Assembly (NCBI RefSeq): GCF_002973595.1 | Contig: NZ_PVEO01000005.1 | Span: 248,001-312,000 of the forward strand | Origin: Jejuia pallidilutea | GTDB lineage: Bacteria; Bacteroidota; Bacteroidia; Flavobacteriales; Flavobacteriaceae | Length of the DNA: 64,000 nucleotides | Reading direction: 5' to 3' | In this document: piece by piece, positions 17,724-26,613 of the stretch | Layout of the letters: each line of letters begins with the position of its first letter | How positions within the stretch are numbered: the stretch's first letter is position 1 | Notes under the pieces: model-generated | The model's input: the letters and a program-made list of their open reading frames with translations, nothing else | What the model was told of the DNA's origin: nothing | Databases searched by the model: none | Position numbers and translations under genes: made by a program

Positions 17724-18218
17724 ATGAAAATTACGCGTCGCAACACCTTTATTTTTATTACTATTCTCTTAACTATTGCTGTTGATCAGATTTCAAAAGT
17801 ACTGGTAAGAACTTATGTTGAAGCAGGATCGACCTCCCCTATTATTGGCGATTTTTTGCAGCTAATGAATGTAGAAAACGATGGTGCTTTTTTAGGTATG
17901 GGTGGTGATTTAAATCCAACACTTAAGCTAATACTTCTGCTTATATTACCCGTAATAGTTCTAGGTTTGGTATTAAGGCATGTTATACAAGATAAAAGTT
18001 TAGATACTTGGTCGCTTTTTGCTTTTGCAAGTATTATTGGTGGCGGAATTGCAAACGTTTACGATAGGTTTGCCTATGGAAGTGTAACCGACTTTTTATA
18101 CATACATGTTACAGATGTTATACGAACTGGTATTTTTAATTTCGCAGATTTATCTGTAACTACAGGTATGATAATTTTAGTGGTTAAGATGTTTAGAAAA
18201 AAGAAAAGCCAATCTTAA
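17724..18218 (+). CDS. lspA: Signal peptidase II (lipoprotein signal peptidase)
   Basis: A 164-residue inner-membrane aspartyl protease with four membrane segments that removes signal peptides from prolipoproteins. The motifs ENDGAFLG, GGGIANVYDRFAYGSVTDF and FNFADLSVT contain the two catalytic Asp residues. It directly follows fabD with no spacer. The product would be needed to mature the many lipoproteins in this window (SusD, several sulfatases, GH2). Confidence 0.95.
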   Translation: MKITRRNTFIFITILLTIAVDQISKVLVRTYVEAGSTSPIIGDFLQLMNVENDGAFLGMGGDLNPTLKLILLLILPVIVLGLVLRHVIQDKSLDTWSLFAFASIIGGGIANVYDRFAYGSVTDFLYIHVTDVIRTGIFNFADLSVTTGMIILVVKMFRKKKSQS

Positions 18219-18236
18219 ATTGTAAGAATGGCTTTT
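18204..18236. terminator. Bidirectional terminator between lspA and galE
   Basis: AAAAGCCAATCTTA (18204-18217) and TAAGAATGGCTTTT (18223-18236) form a 14-bp stem with one mismatch and a 5-nt loop. The A and T runs allow termination of both convergent transcripts. The left arm overlaps the lspA stop. Confidence 0.75.
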
Positions 18237-18261
18237 AATGTGTATAAACTTTTTTATAAGA

Positions 18262-19281
18262 TTAACTCCTTACTTTCTGCTCCCATTTCCATGCCGAAAG
18301 CATTGCTTCGTCTAGCGTAAGTTCTGTTTTCCAACCCAGTTCGTTATTGGCTTTATTAGTATCTGCATAAGCTGAAATAACATCGCCTTCGCGTCTGCCA
18401 ACAATTTTATAATTTAATTTTTTTCCAGAAACACGCTCAAAAGATTTTACAACTTCTAAAACAGAGCTTCCTTTTCCTGTACCTAGGTTAAAGGTTTCGT
18501 AATTGGCTTTGTTTTTTCCTTTTAGCAATCTGTTTAAAGCTACAACATGCGCTTTCGCCAAATCTACAACATGAATATAATCTCTAATGCAAGTACCATC
18601 TGGTGTAGGGTAATCGTCTCCAAAAACAGATAATTGCTCACGCAAACCTATGGCGGTTTGGGTAATAAAAGGCACTAAATTTTGAGGTACACCTAGAGGT
18701 AATTCACCAATTTCTACCGATTCGTGTGCTCCAATAGGATTAAAATAACGTAAAGCTATAGCGTTTAAAGTTGGCACCACTTTACACGTATCTTGTATTA
18801 TTTCTTCTCCAATTTGCTTTGTATTACCATAAGGAGACTCTGCCTTTTTTACTGGTGCATTTTCTGTAATTGGTAATTCATCGGCTTGTCCATAAACGGT
18901 ACAAGACGAACTAAATATAAAACTAGCAGCTGGTAACTTTTTTAATTCCTTTAGTATATAAACCAAGGTTGCGATATTGTTTTCATAATACAACAAGGGC
19001 TCCTGTACACTTTCGCCAACTGCTTTACTCGCCGCAAAGTGAATTACACCTTTAATATCGTTATGTTTTTTAAAGAATGCTTCAACTCCTGCCTTATCTT
19101 TTAAGTCTAATTTTTCAAAAATTGGGGTTTTTCCAGTAATGTTGGTTATGCCATCTAAAACGTTTTCTGAAGCGTTGGACAAGTCATCGATAATTACAAC
19201 TTCATAGCCTTCATTTTGTAATTCTACAACGGTATGAGAGCCTATAAAACCTAATCCGCCTGTTACTAGTATTTTATCCAT
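18262..19281 (-). CDS. galE: UDP-glucose 4-epimerase
   Basis: A 339-residue short-chain dehydrogenase/reductase that interconverts UDP-glucose and UDP-galactose. It has the NAD-binding GGLGFIGSHTVVEL, the SSSCTVYG region with the catalytic Ser and the YGNTKQIGEE Tyr-Lys pair, ALRYFNPIGAHES, DGTCIRDYIHVVDLAKAH, and ETFNLGTGKGSSVLEV. Length is typical. Its start overlaps the end of the upstream aminotransferase gene by 8 bp, so the two are translated together and probably supply cell-surface glycans. A role with the galactose PUL is possible but not needed. Confidence 0.95.
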   Translation of the reverse strand: MDKILVTGGLGFIGSHTVVELQNEGYEVVIIDDLSNASENVLDGITNITGKTPIFEKLDLKDKAGVEAFFKKHNDIKGVIHFAASKAVGESVQEPLLYYENNIATLVYILKELKKLPAASFIFSSSCTVYGQADELPITENAPVKKAESPYGNTKQIGEEIIQDTCKVVPTLNAIALRYFNPIGAHESVEIGELPLGVPQNLVPFITQTAIGLREQLSVFGDDYPTPDGTCIRDYIHVVDLAKAHVVALNRLLKGKNKANYETFNLGTGKGSSVLEVVKSFERVSGKKLNYKIVGRREGDVISAYADTNKANNELGWKTELTLDEAMLSAWKWEQKVRS

Positions 19282-20431
19282 TTATAAATTTTATAATAGT
19301 TGCTGTAATAAATTCAATTTGTTCATCATCCAATTCGGTATGCATTGGTAACGAAATTACTTCTTTTACCAACTGATTGGTTACTGGAAAATCTGCTTCA
19401 TTATATCTTTCGTCTGTATAAGCCTTCTGCTTGTGAAGCGGAATTGGGTAGTATACACCACAAGGTATTCCCTGTTCGTTTAAATGTTTTACAAGCGCAT
19501 CTCTGTCTACATCCTTTACTTTTAAAGTATATTGATGAAATACGTGACAGTCGCAAGTATCACAAATAGTTTCACCACAGCCGTTACTAAGGTGAGGTGT
19601 AATAATGGCATCTATACCCTTAAAAGCTGCATTGTATTTTTTTGCGGCCATTTGTCGCGCTTTGTTATAACCATCAAGTTTTGGCAATTTTGCATCTAGT
19701 ACAGCCGCTTGAATGCTATCTAAACGAGAATTAACCCCAACTACATCATGATGGTAACGTTCGTACATACCATGGTTTACTATGCCCCTAATGGTGTGTG
19801 CCAAATCGTCATCGTTAGTAAAAATTGCACCGCCATCACCATAGGCGCCTAAATTTTTAGAAGGAAAAAAAGACGTAGCACCAACATTGCCAATAGTACC
19901 TGCTTTTGCTTTTGTTCCGTTTTTGTAAGTGTAATTTGCACCTATTGCCTGTGCGTTATCTTCAATTACAAACAGGTTGTGTGCCTTGGCTATTTCTAGA
20001 ATTGCTTCCATATTAGCACATTGCCCAAATAGATGTACAGGCACAATGGCTTTTGTTTTTGGTGTAATTGCCTTTTTTATAGCTTCAATATCTATATTAA
20101 AATCATCTTTATTTACATCTACCAAAACAGGGGTAAGATTTAATAGGGCTATAACCTCAACAGTGGCAGCAAATGTAAAATCTGCGGTTATTACCTCGTC
20201 GCCAGGTTTTAAGCCCAACCCCATCATTGCAATTTGTAATGCATCAGTACCATTGGCACATGGAATAACATGCTTTACGCCCAAATAAGCTTCTAAATTC
20301 TTTTGAAATTCATGAACCTTTGGTCCATTTATAAAAGCAGTGTTTTCAATTACGTTTTCTATAGAAGAGTTAACAACATCTTTTATATCGTTGTATTGAC
20401 CTTTAAGGTCTACCATTTGAATTTTCTTCAT
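19274..20431 (-). CDS. DegT/DnrJ/EryC1/StrS family sugar aminotransferase
   Basis: A 385-residue PLP-dependent aminotransferase acting on nucleotide-linked keto-sugars. Landmarks are MVDLKGQYNDI, HVIPCANGTDALQIAMMGLG, GDEVITADFTFAAT, VIEDNAQAIGA, the PLP lysine in SFFPSKNLGAYGDGGA, and CGVYYPIPLHKQKAY. A Cys-rich insert, CGETICDTCDCHVFHQY, precedes the C-terminal segment and has the spacing of a metal site. The start at 20431 (MKKIQMVDL) fits the family; an upstream ATG would overlap the waaA region. It is coupled to galE by an 8-bp overlap, suggesting amino-sugar synthesis for O-antigen or exopolysaccharide. Confidence 0.9.
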   Translation of the reverse strand: MKKIQMVDLKGQYNDIKDVVNSSIENVIENTAFINGPKVHEFQKNLEAYLGVKHVIPCANGTDALQIAMMGLGLKPGDEVITADFTFAATVEVIALLNLTPVLVDVNKDDFNIDIEAIKKAITPKTKAIVPVHLFGQCANMEAILEIAKAHNLFVIEDNAQAIGANYTYKNGTKAKAGTIGNVGATSFFPSKNLGAYGDGGAIFTNDDDLAHTIRGIVNHGMYERYHHDVVGVNSRLDSIQAAVLDAKLPKLDGYNKARQMAAKKYNAAFKGIDAIITPHLSNGCGETICDTCDCHVFHQYTLKVKDVDRDALVKHLNEQGIPCGVYYPIPLHKQKAYTDERYNEADFPVTNQLVKEVISLPMHTELDDEQIEFITATIIKFING

Positions 20432-20578
20432 GCTGAAAATTTGAAGGTCGGATTTACATAAACTAAATGACCTAATTTTAAATATACTCACATTGAGTTT
20501 TAGGTCTACAAATTTACAAAATTCATGAACGCTATCCATAGAATTGTTGTAAAGAAATGTATTTTAGCGGTAAAGATG

Positions 20579-21820
20579 ATGACCTTGCAATTTATATATA
20601 ATATTGGCATTAGTTTTACAGGTTTTATTTTAAAAATTGTTGCTCTTTTTAATGCAAAAATTAAACTTGGTGTTGCAGGAAGACAACAAACTTTTAAAAT
20701 TATAAACCAACATATTAAACCAACGGACCAAACCCTTTGGTTTCATTGTGCATCTCTTGGAGAATACGAACAAGGCTTACCTGTATTTGAAAAATTAAGA
20801 GCGCACTATAAAAATCATAAAATTGTGCTTAGCTTCTTTTCGCCTTCGGGATTTGAAATTCGAAAAAACTCCCCAATAGCTGATGTTGTAGTTTATTTAC
20901 CAATTGACACACAGAAAAATGCCATACAGTTTTTAAAGCTTGTAAACCCAGAACTTTCGGTATTTGTAAAGTATGATATTTGGCCCAATTATTTAAAATT
21001 CCTAAAAGCGAATAAACTTAAAGCTATTTTAATTTCTGCTGTGTTTAGGCCACAACAAATCTATTTTAAAAGTTATGGGCATCTATTTAGGAAATCCCTA
21101 TATGCTTTTGATCATATTTTTACTCAAAATGAAAGCTCTAAAGCACTACTAGCTACTATTGGCTATAAAAACGCAACCGTTTCAGGCGATACTAGGTTTG
21201 ACCGTGTAAGCAACCAACTAAAAACCAATAACACCTTAGATTTCATTGAAACGTTTAAACAAGATTATTTATGTGTGGTTGTAGGGAGCTCATGGCCAGA
21301 AGACGATGCTTTATTTATTGACTTTATAAATAATGAAACCCCTACTGAAATAAAGTTTATTGTAGCACCTCATAATATAAAAACTAATCAAATTAAGGAT
21401 TTAACTTCAAAATTAAACACAAAAACAGTGCTATATTCTGAAAAAGACCAAAAGCAATTAAAAGATTATAATGTTTTGATAGTTGACACCATTGGGCTTT
21501 TATCTAAAATATATAGTTATGCCGATATTGCCTATGTTGGTGGTGCTATGGGAACAACCGGTTTGCACAACACCCTAGAGCCGGCAGTATTTGGAGTACC
21601 TATTATTATTGGCCCCAACCACAAAAAATTTCCAGAAGCGCAAGCGTTTATTAATAATGGCGGTATGTTTTCAGTAGCAAACCAAAAACAGTTTAACGAT
21701 ATACTAAAAAAACTACTGGAAGATGGTGACTTTCGGCATAATACTGGGTCTAAAAATTCGGAGTTCGTAAAGAAACAAAGTGGTGCTGTCATCCAAATAC
21801 TAGATTACTTACGTATATAA
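20579..21820 (+). CDS. waaA: 3-deoxy-D-manno-octulosonic acid (Kdo) transferase
   Basis: A 413-residue inner-membrane glycosyltransferase that adds Kdo to lipid A precursor. It has an N-terminal membrane anchor (about 1-25), then FHCASLGEYEQGLPVFEKL, FFSPSGFEIRKN, FVKYDIWPNYLKFLK, SGDTRFDRV, VVGSSWPEDDALF and AYVGGAMGTTGLHNTLEPA, ending with a nucleotide-sugar binding fold. The start at 20579 gives the normal N-terminus (MTLQFIYNIGI); the ATG one codon earlier is equally possible. The gene is divergent from the DegT aminotransferase. Confidence 0.92.
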   Translation: MTLQFIYNIGISFTGFILKIVALFNAKIKLGVAGRQQTFKIINQHIKPTDQTLWFHCASLGEYEQGLPVFEKLRAHYKNHKIVLSFFSPSGFEIRKNSPIADVVVYLPIDTQKNAIQFLKLVNPELSVFVKYDIWPNYLKFLKANKLKAILISAVFRPQQIYFKSYGHLFRKSLYAFDHIFTQNESSKALLATIGYKNATVSGDTRFDRVSNQLKTNNTLDFIETFKQDYLCVVVGSSWPEDDALFIDFINNETPTEIKFIVAPHNIKTNQIKDLTSKLNTKTVLYSEKDQKQLKDYNVLIVDTIGLLSKIYSYADIAYVGGAMGTTGLHNTLEPAVFGVPIIIGPNHKKFPEAQAFINNGGMFSVANQKQFNDILKKLLEDGDFRHNTGSKNSEFVKKQSGAVIQILDYLRI

Positions 21821-21843
21821 ATTGTTTTTTAATTAAAACAAAA

Positions 21844-21876
21844 TTTGTGTGTATACAATTTATAAGATTATATTGC
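21844..21876 (+). promoter_or_regulatory. Candidate promoter of the Ala/Glu-rich lipoprotein
   Basis: TTTG (21844-21847) and TATATTGC (21869-21876) are separated by 21 nt. This approximates the Bacteroidota vegetative promoter (TTTG, about 19-21 nt, TAnnTTTG) and lies 33 nt before the start of the lipoprotein gene. The -7 match is imperfect. Confidence 0.35.
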
Positions 21877-21909
21877 ACTACTAAATAATTAACACTAAAA
21901 ACAACAAAA

Positions 21910-22275
21910 ATGAAAAAACTAATTTTAGGAGGAGCCTTATTATTAGCTCTAGGTTTATCTTTTACATCTTGTAGAGATACAAAAAAAGAAGGAAGCGTTG
22001 AAGATGCAATAGAAGCTACAGAAGACGCTGCTGAAGAAGCTGGTGAAGCAGTAGAAAACAGCGTAGAAGAAGCTGGCGAAGCAGTAGAAAACGCTGCTGA
22101 AGAAGCAGGAGATGCAATAGATGAAGCTGTTGATGCCGCTGGTGAAGCTGCTAACGGTGCTGCAGAGAAAGCTGGAGAAACTGTAGACAAAGCAGTTGAT
22201 GCTACTAAAAAAGCTGCTAACGATGCTGTTGAAACTGCTAAAAAAGAAGCTAATAAATTAAAAGACAGTCACTAA
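21910..22275 (+). CDS. Ala/Glu-rich repetitive lipoprotein
   Basis: A 121-residue predicted lipoprotein. The signal peptide MKKLILGGALLLALGLSFTSC ends in a lipobox with Cys21. The mature part is a low-complexity amphipathic helix of Ala, Glu, Asp and later Lys, built from EEAGEAVENxxEEAGEAVEN-type 11-residue units and turning to (A/E)KKAANDAVETAKKEANKL at the end. It shifts from very acidic to basic along its length. Proteins of this kind resemble LEA- or apolipoprotein-like helices and may cover membranes or bind cations. No specific function is known. It has its own promoter-like sequence and a strong terminator. Confidence 0.8.
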   Translation: MKKLILGGALLLALGLSFTSCRDTKKEGSVEDAIEATEDAAEEAGEAVENSVEEAGEAVENAAEEAGDAIDEAVDAAGEAANGAAEKAGETVDKAVDATKKAANDAVETAKKEANKLKDSH

Positions 22276-22306
22276 TAAGAGACTTCTAATTTTAAAATTT
22301 ATGATG

Positions 22307-22332
22307 AAACCACCTAAACAGGTGGTTTTTTT
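22307..22332 (+). terminator. Strong terminator after the lipoprotein gene
   Basis: AAACCACCT (22307-22315) and AGGTGGTTT (22320-22328) form a perfect 9-bp stem with an AAAC loop, continuing into a run of seven T. Confidence 0.85.
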
Positions 22333-22450
22333 ATGATTAATTTTAAGAAAAGAGTGGATACTGGTACGAAACAGAATGCAAAACAAATGAATAGAACAAT
22401 AAGTTAAATTATGGCAAATATACCTTTTACTTAAAAGTTACTGCTAATCG

Positions 22451-24094
22451 TCACTTAGGCTCAATAGCCCCTAAACTTGGAATGTTTTTAATTACATTTC
22501 CTATAATATCTTTTTTTGGTTTTAATTCTAAAGATTGAATTAAACCGTTGGCATCACTTTCCAATAGTTTTACTAAAATGCCTTTATTCTTAATTAAAGA
22601 TACATTTTTAGGTATGTAATCTTCCGCTTTAATCCCTCCTTTATTTACAAAATCTGGATTCCCAAAAATTGGGGCTTCATCTACAATACCTACACCTGCT
22701 GGCCAACTTTTAGTATTGAGAAATAAATTATTCTTAAAAAAAACATTTTTTGCCAAATCTCCAGATACTTTATCTGGTTTGTATTGATCTCCCAAAACAG
22801 CTTTTGAATCGCCTTCTAAATAAAAAATATTATTTGCAATTAAAATACCATTACTAGTATTATCTATAGCAATTTTAGAAACAATTGTTGAGTCACTGTA
22901 AATAGTGTTATTATAAATATAAGAGTTTACAGGGCCTTTTCGTTCTTTGTTGCCACCTTGATAACCACTTAACCACAAAATTTTTCCTTCTTGGAATGCC
23001 CCGTTTTTACCTTTTATCCTGTAACCATCGTTTATACTAATGTTATAGCGGTACGCACAATTATAATTGTTACCTAATATTTCGCAAAAACCACCAGCAT
23101 TATAAGCGCTAATATTATATTGCAAAACAATATTATCACAGTTAAAATCTATATGGGCGCCAGCCGAATCTCCAGGGCCGTTGGCGTATAAGAATTCATT
23201 TTTTTCGATTAAAACATGTGAAGAACCCCAAGTCCATAAACCACTTCCGCGTCCCCATTTTCTTGTATCGTCGGCATTACCAGAATGCGAAATAGTATTG
23301 TTAGCAACATAAACTGATGTAACACCAGACATTTGAATACCTGGGCCTCCTGTATGTTTTACAACATTATCTAAAATCTTAATATTGGAAATATTTTTAT
23401 TAATACCTGTTAGTTTTATACCTGTATGAGACACGTTACTAATAGAACAATTCATGATTTTTACATCATCAATTATTGTTGTTTTGTTATTCATCACCCT
23501 AATGCCCCAGCCATATTTCTGGGTTCCGTTTGCTGTTCTTACTTCATCTTTGCCCCTATTAAAACCAGTGTTTTCATAATAAATATTATAAATGGTAATA
23601 TTCTTAATTACTAAATGCCCCATTGCATCTAAGTTGTTGTTCCTTACCAAAATACCACAGCGCATTTTTGAGTTTTGTTTGGAATCTTCAGAGTATCCAT
23701 TTGCTGTCAATTGAATATTACTAAGTTCTAAAAAACTAGAATCTTCAATTAAAACGCCATTGGGCAACCCTTTAAAATTAATTATAGCTGGACTTAAACT
23801 TTTGTTTGAATTCCACACAATACTAGTTATTACAATTGGTTTTTGAGCTGTTCCTTTTTTTCCAACAATAACAAGTCCGTTTGTATACGTTTCACCATGA
23901 GCCAATAAAAGTCTGTCTCCTGGTTTTAAATTTACTTTTGAAGCACGTTGTAAACTTTTAAAAGCATGCTTTTTAGAAATGCCAGTGTTTGTATCGCTTC
24001 CCGTTTTAGGATGCACAAAATAGTCTTTGGCAAACATATTGGTACAAAACAAAAAAACTGCAAATAAAATGATGGTTTTATAATATAAGGACAT
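22451..24094 (-). CDS. Secreted right-handed parallel beta-helix protein, possible polysaccharide lyase or hydrolase
   Basis: A 547-residue secreted protein with a signal peptide (MSLYYKTIILFAVFLFCTN). The opening YFVHPKTGSDTNTGIS and FKSLQRASKVNLKPGDRLLL is the usual N-cap of beta-helix lyase-like proteins. Then come repeated coils with Asn ladders (for example IDDVKIMNCSISNVSHTGIKL, ISNIKILDNVVKHTGGPGIQ, VYVANNTISHSGN). No T9SS tail is present, so it is likely periplasmic. It is the last gene of the minus-strand PUL arm. Beta-helix folds in PULs include lyases (PL6, PL9-like) and some glycoside hydrolases (GH28, GH82, GH110, GH120). I cannot place it in a CAZy family, so substrate and chemistry are open. 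I chose the ATG at 24094 because it begins the signal peptide. Confidence 0.75.
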   Translation of the reverse strand: MSLYYKTIILFAVFLFCTNMFAKDYFVHPKTGSDTNTGISKKHAFKSLQRASKVNLKPGDRLLLAHGETYTNGLVIVGKKGTAQKPIVITSIVWNSNKSLSPAIINFKGLPNGVLIEDSSFLELSNIQLTANGYSEDSKQNSKMRCGILVRNNNLDAMGHLVIKNITIYNIYYENTGFNRGKDEVRTANGTQKYGWGIRVMNNKTTIIDDVKIMNCSISNVSHTGIKLTGINKNISNIKILDNVVKHTGGPGIQMSGVTSVYVANNTISHSGNADDTRKWGRGSGLWTWGSSHVLIEKNEFLYANGPGDSAGAHIDFNCDNIVLQYNISAYNAGGFCEILGNNYNCAYRYNISINDGYRIKGKNGAFQEGKILWLSGYQGGNKERKGPVNSYIYNNTIYSDSTIVSKIAIDNTSNGILIANNIFYLEGDSKAVLGDQYKPDKVSGDLAKNVFFKNNLFLNTKSWPAGVGIVDEAPIFGNPDFVNKGGIKAEDYIPKNVSLIKNKGILVKLLESDANGLIQSLELKPKKDIIGNVIKNIPSLGAIEPK

Positions 24095-24149
24095 TGTATT
24101 ATTCTTCAATAATTATGGTTTAAATACTTTTAATTTGTATTGTAGATTT

Positions 24150-25601
24150 TTAATGATTTAAAAGCGCTCTTTTATCTCTTGGTTCTTTATACAATGCTGG
24201 TTTATTATTCATTAAACGTTGGTGAATGTGGTAAGTAACATCCTCCCACGGTTTTCCTTCTTGCCAAAGTGGTGCCACCATTTGAGATTCCCAATGCAAT
24301 AAACTTTTAGATATGTTTTTAAAGACAACAGTATCTGTAGTTGCTAAATTTGTAGTTTCAGATAGGTCGTTCGATAAATCATATAGCACGCTATCATAAT
24401 TTTCTAGCCTAATAAGTTTATAATTCCCAATTCTAGCCCCCGCTTCACTAAGTTTACGCCAAAAGAGCTTATCGTGAGGATGTCCTTGTTTTTCACCTAA
24501 TAAATACGGTAGTAAATTGGTGCCATCCAAAATTAAGTCATCATCCTTTTCTATACCAGCGGCAGCTAAGGAAGTGCTAAAAATATCTAACGAGGATGTT
24601 AAGCCATCAAATTTTTGGTGTTTTGCTATTTTACCTGGCCAACTTACAACAAATGGTACACGTTGCCCGCCTTCAAATTTATTCCCTTTCCACCCTTTTA
24701 AAGGACCTGTTTTAGAATTATTGTTATGCGCACCGCCATTATCGCTTATAAAATATATAAGGGTATTATCTAATAGTTTTAGTTCTTTTAGTTTGTTACG
24801 AAGTTTGCCTATGTTTTCATCTAAAGACCAAGTCATAGCCGCTAAAACCTGCCTTGGATGATCTTTATATTTTTTTAAATCTTCAGCTTTAGCTTCCATT
24901 GGCGTATGTACAGCATTATAAGCCAAATACATAAAAAATGGCCGGTTTTTGTTTTCTTCAACAAAACTTACAGAGCGGTCTCCAAGAACATCTGTAAGGT
25001 AGCCATCAAAAATAACACGCTCTCCGTTTTTTTGAAGCATATGGTTTTTTGATGGGTTTTGAATTGGAAAATAAGATCTCCCGCCTCCTAAAAACCCATA
25101 AAACTCATCAAAACCCCTATTATTAGGATGGTCTGATGGTGTAGCCCCTAAATGCCATTTCCCCAATGCAATAGTTTTATAGTTGTTTTTCTGAAAAACA
25201 TCGGCCATAGTTATAACATTATCTGGTAAGCCTATATCTCCAGAAATAGCATCTCCAGTACCATTTGCTTCAAAACCAAAACGCTGTTGATACTTACCCG
25301 TAAGCATACCTGCTCTTGATGGTGCACAAACCGTAGCGCTAACATGGGCATCTGTAAAAACAACACCATCGCTGGCCAAATTATCTATGTGCGGTGTTTC
25401 TAAATCCTTACTGCCCATAAAACCAAAATCTACATAGCCAGCATCATCAACCACTATTACTATAATGTTTGGTTTATTATTTTCCTCTCCTGTTTTTGAT
25501 GCCAATGTATTATGGTTTGATTTGTTTTTGCCACAAGCACATAACAATACCAAAATACCAGATAAGAAAAATGACTTTAAAAATTTAAAACGTATTACCA
25601 T
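24150..25601 (-). CDS. S1 family sulfatase, lipoprotein
   Basis: A 483-residue formylglycine-dependent sulfatase. The lipobox LLCAC near residue 23 makes it a lipoprotein. The metal site begins with VDDAGYVDFG, Cys92 in CAPSRAGMLTG is the residue converted to formylglycine, GKWHLGA supplies Lys and His, and FISDNGGAHNNN carries the second metal ligands. The C-terminal subdomain follows LKGWKGNKFEGGQRVPFVVSWPGK. It belongs to the minus PUL arm between the CBM-T9SS protein and the beta-helix protein, with a terminator on its upstream side, so it may have its own promoter. The sulfate position cannot be read directly. Confidence 0.92.
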   Translation of the reverse strand: MVIRFKFLKSFFLSGILVLLCACGKNKSNHNTLASKTGEENNKPNIIVIVVDDAGYVDFGFMGSKDLETPHIDNLASDGVVFTDAHVSATVCAPSRAGMLTGKYQQRFGFEANGTGDAISGDIGLPDNVITMADVFQKNNYKTIALGKWHLGATPSDHPNNRGFDEFYGFLGGGRSYFPIQNPSKNHMLQKNGERVIFDGYLTDVLGDRSVSFVEENKNRPFFMYLAYNAVHTPMEAKAEDLKKYKDHPRQVLAAMTWSLDENIGKLRNKLKELKLLDNTLIYFISDNGGAHNNNSKTGPLKGWKGNKFEGGQRVPFVVSWPGKIAKHQKFDGLTSSLDIFSTSLAAAGIEKDDDLILDGTNLLPYLLGEKQGHPHDKLFWRKLSEAGARIGNYKLIRLENYDSVLYDLSNDLSETTNLATTDTVVFKNISKSLLHWESQMVAPLWQEGKPWEDVTYHIHQRLMNNKPALYKEPRDKRALLNH

Positions 25602-25641
25602 AGCACCATAATTCATATTATTTTATTAACAATGGTTAAAA

Positions 25642-25675
25642 AAGAGGTTCTAAGTGCTATACTTTAGAACCCCTT
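25642..25675 (-). terminator. Terminator after the CBM-T9SS gene
   Basis: AAGAGGTTCTAA (25642-25653) pairs with TTAGAACCCCTT (25664-25675). On the minus strand the stem is followed by a T run. It divides the minus arm into a susCD-GH128-CBM unit and a sulfatase/beta-helix unit. Confidence 0.7.
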
Positions 25676-25714
25676 AACTTTCACTAAAACAAACTACTAT
25701 TAACCAAACTAGCT

Positions 25715-26527
25715 TTATTGTTTAATAAACTTATAAGTTCCCACAGCATCTTCAATGTATGCTTTTACTACATAAACACCGTTAGCTAGATTAGAAACGT
25801 TAATTTCGTTGCTTTTACTAGCAAGTGTTTTATTAAAAACTTGTTTACCTAAAAGACTATATATTTCAACCTTATCTATATTTTTAGAGGCTGATAGTTT
25901 TATAAAATTATTTGCAGGATTAGGGTACGACTTGAAATTGAATTTTTGTAAGTCGGCCACCGATGCCGTTGGTGTTTCTACAATACTAAAATCATCCATT
26001 CTAGCGGAATTATTCGGACCACCAGCGGCACGTGATTGTTTTGCTACAAAAAACAGTAAATCTGCTTGAGGTGCAACAAAATCAAAAGTAAATTGATTCC
26101 AATTAGCATCAACAGTAGAAGGATCTACATAAAAACTAATAATAGGATCAAATTGTGTTCCATTACCTCCTGAATTGTCTCTTACAGATACAAAAATACC
26201 GTCTGTACTAGCTGGTTGCCCCTGACCAGAAACAAATAAGTTCCAAAATGTTACCGTGTATTGTGTACCAGGAACTGCAGTTATGTTTTGACGGAAATTT
26301 GAGAAATCGTTCCCCATATTTAAAAATTGGTCTCCGGTATGGGCATTTGCTGAATTTGAATTAATTGAAGGTTGGAAAGTAGCATTACCAATACCTGATG
26401 ACCAAGGTGTTGATGCTGATGTTATTTTTCCTGTAGTAAGGCCTTCAAACCCTCCTCCTGAAAGAAGGTTTTGCCCATAACTAATAGATAGGGTTAATAC
26501 TGCTAATAAAAAAGTAATTTTTTTCAT
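25715..26527 (-). CDS. Secreted carbohydrate-binding-like protein with T9SS sorting domain
   Basis: A 270-residue protein. A signal peptide (MKKITFLLAVLTLSISYGQ) is followed by one beta-sandwich of the CBM4/9-like type (about residues 20-185: NLLSGGGFEGL, FLNMGNDFSNFRQNITAVPG, YTVTFWNLFVSG, MDDFSIVE). The end is a T9SS type A sorting domain (about 200-270: KSYPNPANNFIKLSASKNI, VEIYSLLGKQVFNKTL, GVYVVKAY). There is no catalytic domain, so it is probably a surface or secreted glycan-binding protein that helps SusD capture the substrate. It follows the GH128-like gene, which carries a similar CBM at its own C-terminus. Confidence 0.82.
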   Translation of the reverse strand: MKKITFLLAVLTLSISYGQNLLSGGGFEGLTTGKITSASTPWSSGIGNATFQPSINSNSANAHTGDQFLNMGNDFSNFRQNITAVPGTQYTVTFWNLFVSGQGQPASTDGIFVSVRDNSGGNGTQFDPIISFYVDPSTVDANWNQFTFDFVAPQADLLFFVAKQSRAAGGPNNSARMDDFSIVETPTASVADLQKFNFKSYPNPANNFIKLSASKNIDKVEIYSLLGKQVFNKTLASKSNEINVSNLANGVYVVKAYIEDAVGTYKFIKQ

Positions 26528-26575
26528 AATGATTTAGTTTTAATAGTTAAAAATTGATTTACATTGGTTTATGTT

Positions 26576-26609
26576 TAGGCTTTCACAATATTTTAATCAT
26601 GAAAGCCTA
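26576..26609 (-). other. Stem-loop between the GH128-like and CBM-T9SS genes
   Basis: TAGGCTTTCA (26576-26585) and TGAAAGCCTA (26600-26609) form a perfect 10-bp stem. Neither strand has a clear T run after it, so an mRNA-processing or partial-attenuation role within the operon is more likely than full termination. Confidence 0.45.
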
Positions 26610-26613
26610 TTTG

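Noticed and set aside
21789-22190. 133-codon Ser/Ala-rich frame on the minus strand opposite the Ala/Glu-rich lipoprotein
   Set aside because: Mirror of the biased GCN/GAA codons of the lipoprotein; no start context or homology.
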